From the NCBI RefSeq assembly GCF_000004825.1, contig NW_008805075.1, positions 1,788 through 65,787 of the forward strand: a stretch of 64,000 bases of DNA, written 5' to 3'. The position numbers and the translations under genes were made by a program. Source of the stretch: Heterostelium album PN500. Lineage: Eukaryota; Evosea; Eumycetozoa; Acytosteliales; Acytosteliaceae. Positions 43,565 to 56,905 of the stretch are shown in pieces; position 1 is the first letter of the stretch, and each line of letters starts with the position of its first letter. A model generated the notes under the pieces. The model was not told where the DNA came from. It did not search any database and saw nothing but the letters and a program-made list of their open reading frames with translations.

Positions 43565-44359
43565 CTATGATTGAATTTGTGGTAAACTTATGAGTTGTGG
43601 GAATATCTTTACGAGATCATGAATCTCTTGTATGCAATAGTCTACTGCAGGACTATCGGAAGTACCTCCAACGAGTACCGTAATCATTCCAGCTTTTTTG
43701 GCACCTTCAAGATTCTCGACGACGTCGTCAAAGAAGACGACACCGTTGGCATCGTCAGTGCCAGCCTTCTTCAATGCCATCTGGTAGGATTGTGGGTGTG
43801 GCTTGCTGTAGTCGAGCATCTCGAGATACTCGAGGGTGGCATCGAAACACTGATTGATTCCAAGCTCCTTTGTGACACGCTCACAATGTCCCATATCGGC
43901 ATTGCTAAACAATAACTTCTTGACGTTTGGTTTGATCGAGCTGAGCACACCTACCAATCGGTCGTCTCTCGAGATGTGTGACTTCAAATCCAATCCACCG
44001 TGTACATAGTCCAAATATTGATGCATATCTACCTGATAGTTCATCATTAATCCTTTCAAAGTTAATCCATATGTTTTATAATAATGTCCTCTAATTTTAT
44101 CTACTTCTTCCTCTAATAAATTTGAATTTGAAAATATAAAATTAATTTTCCATTAAAAAATAATAATAATCTCTTAAAAAAAATTTTAGTTAAACATACC
44201 TGGTAAATTTAATTTAGATGACATATATTGTGTAATTCTTCTTGTTACTTGAGCAGCCAATCCACATGACTTTGGATATAAAGTATTGTCCAAATCGAAC
44301 AAAAGTGTATGAATTTGATGGTTTGGAATGGTTTCCTCTCTAATATTTCCTGGTGCCAT
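43565..44359 (-). CDS. HAD-family pyrimidine 5'-nucleotidase (SDT1/PHM8-like)
   Basis: Exons 44359-44200 and 44112-43565, 235 residues, the usual length. HAD motif I is LLFDLDNTLYP with the nucleophile Asp and the DxD acid/base. Motif II is LLFSNADMGH, motif III the Lys of DYSKPHPQSYQMAL, motif IV VVFFDDVVENLEGAKKAGM. The DLDNTLY start, the SNAD motif and the KPxP segment fit the SDT1/PHM8 group that dephosphorylates UMP/CMP or lysophosphatidate. Cytosolic, with no targeting signal. Substrate cannot be settled from sequence. Confidence 0.85.
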
Positions 44360-45780
44360 TTTTGTTATATATAATGTATTTTTATAGTTTTAAATTACAG
44401 AATGAATGAAGATTTGTTTGTTTGGATTTAAATATTTATACAATTTAGAATTAAACCTAAAATAAAATAAAATAAATAATATTTTTTAAAAATAATTAAT
44501 ATTAATATTTATATTAAAATAAATGATTTATAATGGATAAATAAAAATACTAAAAAAAATATATATTTATATAAAAACAAAATTTTATGAATAAGAATGT
44601 GATAATATAATAATTGTTGGAGATAAAGATAAAAATCAGCAAGAAGAATCACTATTTTGACTTTGTTAACATTTGTGGTTGTTATGACCACAGATTTAAA
44701 AAGACTATTTAGTGCGAATCAAATACAAAATGATAACACTGTACACAATAAAAACAACACACCTCTTTTACAGTAAGATAATATTATATTAAAAGTTTTA
44801 TCAAATCAACTGGTAATTCCCAAGCAATAAAGTTTTAAAAATGAATATATCTGCAGATTGTTTGTTTTTCCTTATTCTTTTTTTTTTTTTGTTCAACTTA
44901 TTTATGTTGTGCTGATATATATATATTCTATTTTATAACAACACCAATGGAAGGAATATGAATTGTGTTGTGGTGAGATTGAGTGGTGTTTATTTGTTAT
45001 AAAAAAACAACAACAATGTATTTTTTTACGTATTTGATGTGGTGATGGGTGTATGAATGATGGACAGATATGATAACAAAAATGTGATAGAGGGGAACAA
45101 TTATTTGGATTCGATGTGGTGGTGATTTGGTGAATTTGGTTTCTAGACAAAGGTGTCTTTTCAGATACGATGTGAAAGATTGAGTTGAGTTTGCTTGCTG
45201 TTGATTGTCAATATTATGATGCTTTGGTAAAACAACAACGAAAATAACAATATTTTATAAATAAATGGTAATAAATAGGTTTTATTTTAATAACCGGGAA
45301 ATAGGAAATATAATCATATTTTTAATAATACCGAATGATATGACATAAATAAAACTATCTTTTTATAGATAAATGATATGAAGTTTATGTTAATAATAAC
45401 GTTCAATACTACTTTTTATTGTATTTGTGAAATTAAGGTTGACTATCGCTGAAATTATATATAACTAATGAATAACTTTCTCGAAACTATATACAGTTTA
45501 TATTATAAATAATGATATATATCTATTAACAATAAAAAAAAATGAATAATTTAATAAGATCGCAGAGTGACCCATCCTTAAAAATATGAGTGGTTACATT
45601 TTTGATCAAAAAAAAATCAAAAAAATAAAATTTTAATTAATTTAATTGCAAACTACCTTTATTGAGAAATGATGTGTTTTCATAAAAATCATTGGTAGCG
45701 AATTTATAACTACCTAACAAAGCAACAATGCGATTGATTTTTTTTGATATTAGAATAGTGTTTGTTTTATTAACTTGCTA
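44360..45780. other. Intergenic, 1.4 kb
   Basis: AT-rich DNA between the HAD gene start and the 3' end of the hydrolase gene (both minus). One 30-codon open frame starts at 44684 (MTTDLKRLFSANQIQ...) on the plus strand with no visible continuation. Nothing else is supportable. Confidence 0.4.
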
Positions 45781-46651
45781 TTAAAGTAATATATTGTTTA
45801 TTATTTTTGTGTATTCTACTAATACTGAATCGGTAGGATCATGATAAGTATCTTCAAAGATAGTTAAATCAACATTTGCATGCTTTCTCTGGAAACACTC
45901 GAGAAGAGATTCAGCAAAGCTCAATAGAACGAGGTCGTCTTCTCTACCATGTAGCAGTTTCAGTGGTTGTTGTCTGTTTGGGTAGTCATCTCTTTCGTTT
46001 GCGAATATCTTTGTTGGAATACCAGCTCCAAATGGTATACAACCAGCAAGTCTATGCTTTGAGTTGTAGAAAGTAAACATTGCAGTTGATCCTCCTTGAC
46101 TATGACCACCCAACATAATTCTATCACTTGACAAACCATTTGCAATTTCAGATTCAATTAATGAATCAACTGTAATTTAATTAATATTAACAATTATTAT
46201 TATAAAGTCAAATTTATATATATTTATATAAAACATAACATACTTCTATTTCTAGATAGATTAAGTTGATCATTGTCAACCGTGGCAGTTTCATTTAAAA
46301 CATTAAAATTAAACCAAGATTGTGTTACTGATCCAATATAATCATTGTGTTGGCTTAGTCTTTTTTTTTTTAAAAAAGTAAGAAAAGGTCTTCATTACTT
46401 ACACCAAATAATAATACTTACGCATTTGGTAATATGAATTTGACATGTTCATTACCATTTCTTTGAATATTCTCAAATCTTTCTCTCCACACCTCAGCAG
46501 AGTATGTTAATCCATGACAAAATATAACTTTTTTAAAAAAAAAGAAAATGAATAAGAACTATTGAATAAAAATGATACTTGATAATAAATTAAACTCACA
46601 AGTTGCAGTGTGCTTTATCTTTGGTACTAATACAATTGTATTTGATATCAT
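45781..46651 (-). CDS. Acyl-protein thioesterase / phospholipase-carboxylesterase-like hydrolase
   Basis: Exons 46651-46600, 46527-46422, 46359-46244 and 46169-45781, 220 residues, the family size. The alpha/beta-hydrolase fold shows FCHGLTYSAEVW, the nucleophile elbow GGHSQGGSTAMF, the acid HGREDDLVLLSF and the final His in DTYHDPTDS. GCIPFGAGIP stands where APT enzymes have SG(W/F)LP. The family removes palmitate from proteins or cleaves lysophospholipids in the cytosol. Residues of the triad (Ser, Asp, His) are all present. Introns are 70-85 nt. Confidence 0.85.
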
Positions 46652-46702
46652 CTTCTATATGTTGTAAAAATTATTGAAAATTTTAAAGTAATGAATAAAC
46701 TA

Positions 46703-46759
46703 TGTATCCTATTCTAAAAACTAAGTTTATTTAAATAATTGTATCCTGTTCTAAAAACT
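46703..46759. repeat. 20-bp direct repeat upstream of the hydrolase gene
   Basis: TGTATCCTATTCTAAAAACT (46703-46722) recurs as TGTATCCTGTTCTAAAAACT (46740-46759), period 37 bp, about 50-110 bp upstream of the ATG. It may be a paired regulatory site. Confidence 0.55.
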
Positions 46760-46921
46760 TTTTGCATTTTTAAATAGTTGTCACTTCATCTCATTATTGA
46801 ATGGTTGACATGCACACATGTCATTGTTGATTCACAATGATTCATTTAAAAAAAAAAACAATTGGGGGTTACATTATCAATCATGAGTAACTATGTTCAA
46901 TTTTAAAACTAAAGAAAATAT

Positions 46922-48628
46922 CTAAATAAGATTTTTTTCTTTTATTATTTCAAGTCGTTTAATATAATAGAATTGAGGTGATCCATAGAGATTGTCAGAG
47001 TATCCTTCTGTCCTATTCTTCATTAGGAATTTGATTCTAGGTAAATCTTGATCTTCAATAGCCCTGCCTAGAGCTCTTGTGGTACAACCTTGAGTGGTGT
47101 TATGATGCAGGAATTCTAAAATCGAAAGATCTTTTGCTTGGTCCATAGCTTCGGTTGAACATGAAAGACCTGCATCATGAAGATATTTTACAATTTCCAA
47201 GTTGTTTAGAGATGCTGCCTTATCCAATAAATTATCTGTTGAGGTCAATGCGTGTGTTGTATTCGCCTGAACCCATTTCAATCCTTCCAAACTTTCGTGT
47301 TCCACCGCAACTCTATAGGCAAATTTCGAACACTTTAGAGTTGTATTATTCTTACACCATTCCAAACCGGCGGTATCTTTACACCTGGCAAAAAGATCCA
47401 TAACATTTTCACAATCACCTCTGTTTGGTGTATTTAAATATAGATATTGGAATACCTCTGGATTGCTATTCAATGAAGCTCTCTCCAATGTATCATAACA
47501 TCCACCTTCAGTTCTATTCTCTAGAAGGTAACGAACCACATCCAGGAAACCATTGATAGCAGCAAAGTGAACAGCATATCGATTGCATCCTTCACTCCGA
47601 TTTTCATGCAAGAATTTAACGCATTCGAGGAATCCTCCACTCGCCGCATTGTTAATTGCCTCAACTGTGCATCCTTCACTACGATTTTCATTTAAAAACC
47701 TTATAACATCCAAATGTCCATCAAGAGCTGCTCTATCCATGGCATCGGTTGTTACGTTTGCTTTTCCAGTTGCATGAAGTAGCTTTACAATCTCTAGAAA
47801 TCCTCTTCTCGAACTATTGCTAATAGCTTTCTCTGTGAATCCTTCGGTTCTATTTGCCAACAGGAACTGGACGATCTCCAGATGACCATTTCCAGCAGCT
47901 TGATCAATCGCATCTGTAGAACAACCCTCTGTCCTATGATTGTGTAACCACAAAACGATGTGCATGTATCCATTGGCACAAGCGGCATCTAATGCTCGTG
48001 TTGAACATCCTTCTGTCCGATTGTAATGTAAAAACATTAAGGATTCCATATCTCCTAAATCACAAATATAATCCATTGCCAGCTCCGAGCATCGTGAGAT
48101 GTCATTGAAGTGTAGGTATTTGATTATATGTAGGTGGCCATTTCTGGCAGCAATGTCAATATAATTACGATTTTTATTGAATAACCTGGGACATCCAACT
48201 TTGAAAATGTATTCTAATATTGGGAGCTGTCCATTTTCCAGAGCGGTTTCAGCTATCTGCGGCCAATAAACTTGATTTGGAAGCAATTGCACTAACTTTT
48301 CAAAGACCTGTAATTCACCTAGTCTCGCTGCAACATTTATACATTGACTAAAGAAATCTTTGAAATAACCAGTATCCTCTCTTTTGCTATTCTGATCTGT
48401 AAATCGATAATCTCTAACCAAAACATCCAATATCCTATTGAATCTATCGATCATATTCAATTGTAGTAGAATCTCTGGAAAGCAAGCTAGATCATTCCAA
48501 TCCATAATAAGAACTCTTTGTCGCTTACTTAATGCTCTATGGATTTCGTAGACATGTTGAAAAATCTTGTTTCTCAATACAATAGAATTAAATAATCTAC
48601 TTAGAATTTGATATTTATAATCTATCAT
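46922..48628 (-). CDS. Ankyrin-repeat protein (dictyostelid NRTEGC type)
   Basis: Single exon, 568 residues. After a ~150-residue helical N-terminus (FNSIVLRNKIFQHVYEIHRA) come about a dozen ankyrin-like units of ~30-34 residues. The units share an Asn-Arg-(T/S)-Glu-Gly-Cys motif: AIDQAAGNGHLEIVQFLLAN then RTEGF, and LDVIRFLNENRSEGCT. Such proteins form large families in dictyostelids, often with an F-box-like N-terminus, and probably act as binding scaffolds or substrate adaptors. No catalytic domain is visible. The lack of introns is typical of these expanded families. Confidence 0.85.
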   Translation of the reverse strand: MIDYKYQILSRLFNSIVLRNKIFQHVYEIHRALSKRQRVLIMDWNDLACFPEILLQLNMIDRFNRILDVLVRDYRFTDQNSKREDTGYFKDFFSQCINVAARLGELQVFEKLVQLLPNQVYWPQIAETALENGQLPILEYIFKVGCPRLFNKNRNYIDIAARNGHLHIIKYLHFNDISRCSELAMDYICDLGDMESLMFLHYNRTEGCSTRALDAACANGYMHIVLWLHNHRTEGCSTDAIDQAAGNGHLEIVQFLLANRTEGFTEKAISNSSRRGFLEIVKLLHATGKANVTTDAMDRAALDGHLDVIRFLNENRSEGCTVEAINNAASGGFLECVKFLHENRSEGCNRYAVHFAAINGFLDVVRYLLENRTEGGCYDTLERASLNSNPEVFQYLYLNTPNRGDCENVMDLFARCKDTAGLEWCKNNTTLKCSKFAYRVAVEHESLEGLKWVQANTTHALTSTDNLLDKAASLNNLEIVKYLHDAGLSCSTEAMDQAKDLSILEFLHHNTTQGCTTRALGRAIEDQDLPRIKFLMKNRTEGYSDNLYGSPQFYYIKRLEIIKEKNLI

Positions 48629-51055
<2,427 letters not shown>

Positions 51056-51712
51056 ATACTCAGCCATCAATTATATTACAACTTTATTCCAATTCAATGG
51101 AACATCGAAATTTTAAAACAAATAAACAAATATTCAAATAATTATTTTATTTTATTTTTTTTATAGGTGCCAAGGAAATGAGATAGGAGCGATGTTCTTT
51201 TGTTGATCTATTTTAACTTACAAAAGTAGTATATATATACAAACAGAATAACAAAAAAAAAAAAAGAAATTGTTGAAGAATTCTTCATTGGTATTAGTTA
51301 AAGAATTATATATTTTTATTTATTCCAACTGATGATTGAGAGGATTGTGGTTAATCTATAGAATATATTTTTACAATTACTTTTTTTTTTTCTTTTATTA
51401 TTAAATTATTTTTTAAAAACAAAACATCTTTTCTGTTTTGGTAGTGATAAACATTAATAGATCAATCATCGGTGGTGATTGTTGAATGATTGATTACTTT
51501 TTTTTTTTTTTTTTTTTTGTTGTTGTTGTTGTTTGACTGGAGAAATAACAAAGAATGTGAACCGGTTGTTTAAACTGAAGTTGGTTGATGGAGCAGGCTG
51601 TAAATTCAAACTCTAAGAAACTGAGTATTTAATCAACTGATATTGGTTGTTTTAGATTCAAATCGTTTTGCTATTGGTTTTTTTTTTTGGGGAGGTGGAG
51701 TTTGTTTGTTTG

Positions 51713-51745
<33 letters not shown>

Positions 51746-51822
51746 CGATTTAGTTGTTGAAAATGGTGATGTGGTGTTGTTGTTGTTAATATGAGTAAAA
51801 TATATCAATATCATTTTGGAGT
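51056..51822. other. Convergent 3' intergenic region with GATT tandem repeat
   Basis: About 770 bp between purA and the Rab gene. T/G-rich tracts include a (GATT)n run at about 51716-51744. No coding sequence. Confidence 0.45.
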
Positions 51823-53132
51823 TTACTTATTTACAGGAACACTCTTTTTGATATTGGCTGCTAGTTGTGTAAATGCATCATCAATTCCCGTTGAGTCTTT
51901 CGCACTTGTCTCCAGAATCGGAATATTCAAGTCATCAGAAAATTTCTATATAGAAAATAATAATCGATTGATTAGTCATACTGTATTAAAGAACCGTCAC
52001 GTAATGATGAATCGATAGGATGATTCATACCTTTGCTACTTTAAAATCAACGGCTCTCTTTGAATTTAGATCACATTTGTTTCCAACAATCAATTTGAGA
52101 ACAGATGGACTGGCGAATCTGTCGACATCGATCAACCATCTCTTTATACTGTTGAATGATTCCATTGAAGTGATGTCATAAACAATGATAAGACCATGTG
52201 CACCTCTATAATAACTGGTAGTGATTGTTTTAAATCTTTCTTGACCTGCAGTGTCCCACTATTAAATTATAATTTGAATATGAATATTAATATCATAAAG
52301 ATCATTCTATCATTATTTCCACTCCTATAAATCTAATATTTACAATTTGTAATTTAATTCTCTTTCCATCTAATTCGATTGTTCTGATGCACTATAGTTA
52401 TATTATATTATGAATAATACACAATGATGATAAAGAAAGTGTGAAATTTAAAAATTGAAAAAAAAAATTAAAAAAGTTAGTTTAGGTCAAATAAAATGAG
52501 TCCTCATCGATATATGTCCGATCGCTTCAATATTTTTTAATAGAGTGAATGATCGATCATTTCGTATATCGGTGGTGTCACATTTGATCAACTCATCATC
52601 CTATCCAATATACATACAAAATCTACACCAATGGTACTTATATAACTGTCGGTGAATCTATTATCGGCGAATCTCAATAACATACATGACTTTCCAACCT
52701 AAAAATAATAATATAAATAAATTTTTTGATTTGGTTAAAATTTTTTGTTATTTTTTTTTTTTTTGTCTATGGAATGTTCTGCATAAATATCTTTGCAGCA
52801 CATGTTTGTCAATGCTTACACCTGAATCACCGATAACCAAAATCTTTAATAACATATCACTGTTGATTGATTGATTAAAAAGTTTTTTTTTTTTTTTTTT
52901 GTTAGTTTATTATTATTGTTGTTGTTACTGTGAATGATGATTATACATACTATTCTGGGTGAGACTCTCCATGCATTGAAGTCGATGAAGTAACTGAAAA
53001 GGAACCTGATCCCTCTGTTGTGTTATTGATTGAATATAGTAATTTGATAAATAGATGTTAGTAACATTACTCATTTACTCTCTAACCATCGCAATAATCA
53101 ATGAATTTACCTTTTGAACCACCGCAACCCAT
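51823..53132 (-). CDS. Rab1-like small GTPase with acylation-type N-terminus and no C-terminal Cys
   Basis: Seven exons (53132-53111, 53014-52951, 52859-52820, 52698-52618, 52391-52344, 52258-52031, 51945-51823) give 201 residues. GTPase motifs: [14 protein letters not shown] (G1), YISTIGVDF (G2), [12 protein letters not shown] (G3), GNKCDL (G4) and ETSAKD (G5). The switch regions are nearly those of Rab1. The protein starts MGCGGSKEGSG, with Gly2 and Cys3 set up for N-myristoylation and palmitoylation. It ends KKSVPVNK with no Cys for geranylgeranylation. N-acylated Rabs without a prenyl site are known (Rab5b of apicomplexans), so membrane binding through the N-terminus is likely. The ~20-residue Ser-rich N-terminal extension replaces the usual short one. 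Confidence 0.88.
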
Positions 53133-54266
53133 TTTATCTATAAATTCTGTATAAGTGTTTGTGATTAATTAAAAACTATTACTATTTATTGTATGTAGTT
53201 TGTCTGTGATTGATTTGTTTGACTGATTGATTTTTACAATTAAAAAAATAAAACAAAAATTTGATTTGTTTTGATTTTGATTTGGTGAGGAATATAATGA
53301 ATGAATGTGATATTTTAATTTACTATGATGCTAAAAAAAAGGTGATAAACTGTTTAAATCTGAACTAAAGAAATTGTTATATAAATAATATAAATAGAAT
53401 AAATTTAAATTAAATTAAAAAAACAAATAAAACAAAAAATTGACTTAGTTTTTTAAGGTAATTACAAAAAAATAGAAAAAAATAAAAATTAAACTAATTG
53501 AAAAAAAATAGAAGAGAGAAGTATTTTCTTTGACCACACAGCAATTTTTTTGTCTATAAAATTTTGACAAAAATAAATAAAAACAAAAAAAATTTAAAGG
53601 GTTGTTGTAACTCTTAGTATCAATAATAATTCTCGTTTTATTGATATGATTGAACAAACACAAATTTTTAACTATGTAATATTAAAAAAAAATTCCAATA
53701 GATGAGAGATGGTGGTAACTATCGTTGTTGTTATTGTTATGTTATTGATGTTGCTGTAATAAATAATTTATTTATTTATATGTGAAAGCAATTAAAAAAA
53801 AAAGAAAGGGAATGGATTATTTAGGATTTTTGATTTATATTAAATTTATATTTATATATATTTGCTAACAATGTCAAAGAAAAGGAATAAATCTTTTAAT
53901 TAAATTCTTTTAAAAAATAAATTGAATTTTACTTTTACTTTTTTGTTTGTTAAACCATACGATGATGATAATAATAAAAACAACAACAATGCAACTAAAC
54001 TACTGACTGATAATACTATTTATTAATTGTTATTGTTTGTTTGATGTTGTTTTATTTTCAACGAAAAATTTTCCATAATTTCCTAAAAATCTAATAAAAA
54101 AATAAGACAACAAAAACTTATTCATACAATTTCTATTCTGTAATACAATTGTTGGATTAAAGATAAGATCATCGATCTACCTAATCTAATAACACACACT
54201 CACATCACACACATCAGTATATCGATATCATTATTATTGAGTTGGTTGTTAGGTCGGAAAACAAAG
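53133..54266. promoter_or_regulatory. Divergent promoter region of the Rab and GT41 genes
   Basis: About 1.1 kb of AT-rich DNA between head-to-head genes. A CACACTCACATCACACACAT stretch (54192-54212) lies just before the GT41 start. No coding sequence is supportable. Confidence 0.4.
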
Positions 54267-56534
54267 ATGTCGTCTAGTCAGAAGAATAGTAGTGGAAATG
54301 GTAGTGTCAACACTATTGTGGTACCAAAAGAGCAACAGACACTCGTCGATAAAGTCAGAACACTACTGTTGGAGACACCCAGTAAAGTGACAAAAGAAGA
54401 TCAAAAGATTCACTTTAAGACCTTGTTTGAATTGACCGCTAGACTGATCGAAATGGATCCTCTGAACAATCACTACCGTGAACTAAAAGCTGTATCTATC
54501 TTTAGTTTTGTAGATCATTGTGCATTACCTCCACAAGTATGTATTTAATACAAAGCTAATCTTAATATATATTAATATTAATCATAATTATAATTTAGAT
54601 GGCAATTGCAAAGTTAGAGGAAGCCGTTCAGATTGCACCGAATGTCAAGTTTATAAAGGATCGTTTGAATGCATTCAAACAAAATAATAAAATATCTACA
54701 TTTCCTCCTTCAAGTACCAATGATAACAACAATAACAACAATAATAATAGAAGTAAAGAAGTGGAATCCAATGGAAGCAAGAAACAGATGTCTATTCAAC
54801 TATTCGCTCGTGCAATTGAATCACATATGAAAGGTGATTTGAACATGTCATTTCACTACAGTGTTGGTATGTGTTATTGTTTATACATCATCAATGTTTT
54901 ACAATTTAGGAGTTATAATTGATTGATTTGTTATTAACAATTATTATATTATTATTTCAAAACAAAAGCTGCACATGAAAATGATCCAGAGAATAAAGAA
55001 GTAAATTTACATCTTGGTACACTCTATGCCAAACAAGGTAAGTTCCCACATGCCAACAAACATATCGATATGGCAATCAAGGGTAAACCAACATTGTACG
55101 ATGCACACGTGGAGAAAGCAAGTTTGGAACAAAAGGAGGGTGAGACTACCAACGCCATCAAACGACTGAGCGTACTCTTCAAATCGTCGGAAACCACTCA
55201 AGACCTAAAGAAACGAGCACTCCTCTTAAAAATATTCTTTATGAACTACGCCGAACAATATAACAACGAAAAAGATATCTACGAAGAATCTATATTATAT
55301 CATAAATTTCTAAATATAAAACCATATACATTGTAAGTAGTTAGTAACAGTAATAGAATATTAGAAGATACTAATGAACAAAACAAACAACAAACAACAA
55401 CTCAGTTCTCCTGAAAGTATAAAATCATATAGAAAACAATCATCTATTAAAGTTGCATATTTATCTTCACATTTCTGTGAACATCCGATTGCTTATTTTA
55501 TGGATGGTATATTGAAGTGTCACAATAAGGAGACATTTGAAATTCATTTGATATCGATGGGTACGCAGTTTGATGATTTCACCAAGAAATTCATTGGCTA
55601 CGTCGGTGAAAAGAATTTCCATGTGATGCGCGGATCCTGTGAGAAGGTGGCAGCGGCCATCCGTGACATGAAAATTACTATTCTCAATTGTTTGGATGTG
55701 CACACCGAGCGTGACGGTGAGATTGCTTCATACCGTCCGGCACCGATCATCGTCAACTACCTCGGATATCCAAATACCAGTGGCATTGCTGACCTGATAC
55801 AATATCGTATCACCGATCAGTATGCCGATCCGCTCGACACCAAGCAACTCTGGACTGAAAAACTCATCCGTATGCCATCGACCTTCCTCTGTTTCGACGC
55901 ATCGCATATCATCACACATCCGATCACCGCGCAATCTCCATTCGAAAAGAATGGATACATAACATTCGGTTGCTACAATACACTGTCGAAAGTTCAAAAG
56001 GGAACTTGGGCCGTTTGGAAACTCATTCTCGATAGACTGCCAACTGCTCGAATCGCTATTAAAGCACCGCTTTTCATTGTGGAGAGTGCAGCTCAGGCAT
56101 ATCTAAAGAAGCTGGCGGATATCGGTGTAGATACCACCAGGGTGTTGTTAAAGACCTATTCAATGGAGACCGGTAATCACTATGATAGCTACAATGAGAT
56201 GGATATCAGTTTGGATCCATTCCCATACAATGGAACAACGACATCGTTGGACTCGCTATGGATGGGTGTTCCTTTCGTAAGCATGTCAGGCGTGACACAT
56301 GTGCATAACGTAGGTCGTTCCATCCTCACCAATGTCGGATTGAAAGAACTGGTCGGCAGCAACCCCGAAGAGTATGTAAATATCGCAGTTCAACTGGCAA
56401 GTGACACTGAAAAACTCAAATATCTCAGAACCAACCTCAGAAACATCCTCTCAAAGTCACCAATTTCCAATCCCAAACAATTTACAATCGATCTTGAAGA
56501 TAAATATATTCTAATGTTTAATGAAGCACTTTAA
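54267..56534 (+). CDS. TPR-containing GT41 glycosyltransferase (OGT/SPINDLY family)
   Basis: Exons 54267-54536, 54599-54866, 54969-55332 and 55406-56534, 676 residues. N-terminal TPR-like helices include NLHLGTLYAKQGKFPHANKH. The catalytic domain shows VAYLSSHFCEHPIAYFMDGI (the HP(V/I) motif with catalytic His), PAPIIVNYLGYPNTSGIADL, YRITDQYADP, ITFGCYNTLSKVQKGTWAVW, MDISLDPFPYNGTTTSLDSL and GVTHVHNVGRSILTNVGL. GT41 enzymes transfer GlcNAc (OGT) or fucose (SPY) to Ser/Thr of nuclear and cytosolic proteins; dictyostelids may have both, and I cannot tell which this is. The TPR array is shorter than in animal OGT. Confidence 0.92.
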
Positions 56535-56905
56535 AATATTTTAATAAACTTTTAGCATTTCATTTTCACTTTCTCTTTAAAGAACAGGTGTTTTATTCTT
56601 AATATATTTAATAAACAATGTAGATTTTAACTATTATTATAAGATTTTTTGTGATCAATCTAAAGTATTTAGAAATTTGAATGATCACAAAAAATTGGAT
56701 AGAGAAGTACAATAAATATATTTTAAAATCATTGATATCAAAGTAATATTTATTCATCTCTTCAAGAATGATTTCCTTTAGCTGATAAAAAAATTCCAAA
56801 AAATTTATTTTTTTTTAATTTTTTTCTATTTTTTTGAAACGAACGAAAGTTTATTATTAAAACAATTGATTAAGTTTCTATTACTATTTAAATTATTAAT
56901 TAAAT
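56535..56905. other. Intergenic region with a 13-bp hairpin
   Basis: About 370 bp between tandem genes. TTTTTTGTGATCA (56645-56657) and TGATCACAAAAAA (56682-56694) form a perfect inverted repeat with a 24-nt loop. It may mark the 3' end of the GT41 transcript. No coding sequence. Confidence 0.5.

Noticed and set aside
44684-44776. 30-codon frame MTTDLKRLFSANQIQ... on the plus strand ending at a possible splice donor
   Set aside because: No downstream exon with coding character could be found; what follows is T-rich.
51791-52018. Frame with a signal-peptide-like start ([19 protein letters not shown])
   Set aside because: It is antisense to the last exon of the Rab gene, which is strongly supported.
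54237-54266. Ten-residue upstream extension (SWLLGRKTK) of the GT41 gene
   Set aside because: It has no ATG; the first ATG in frame is at 54267.
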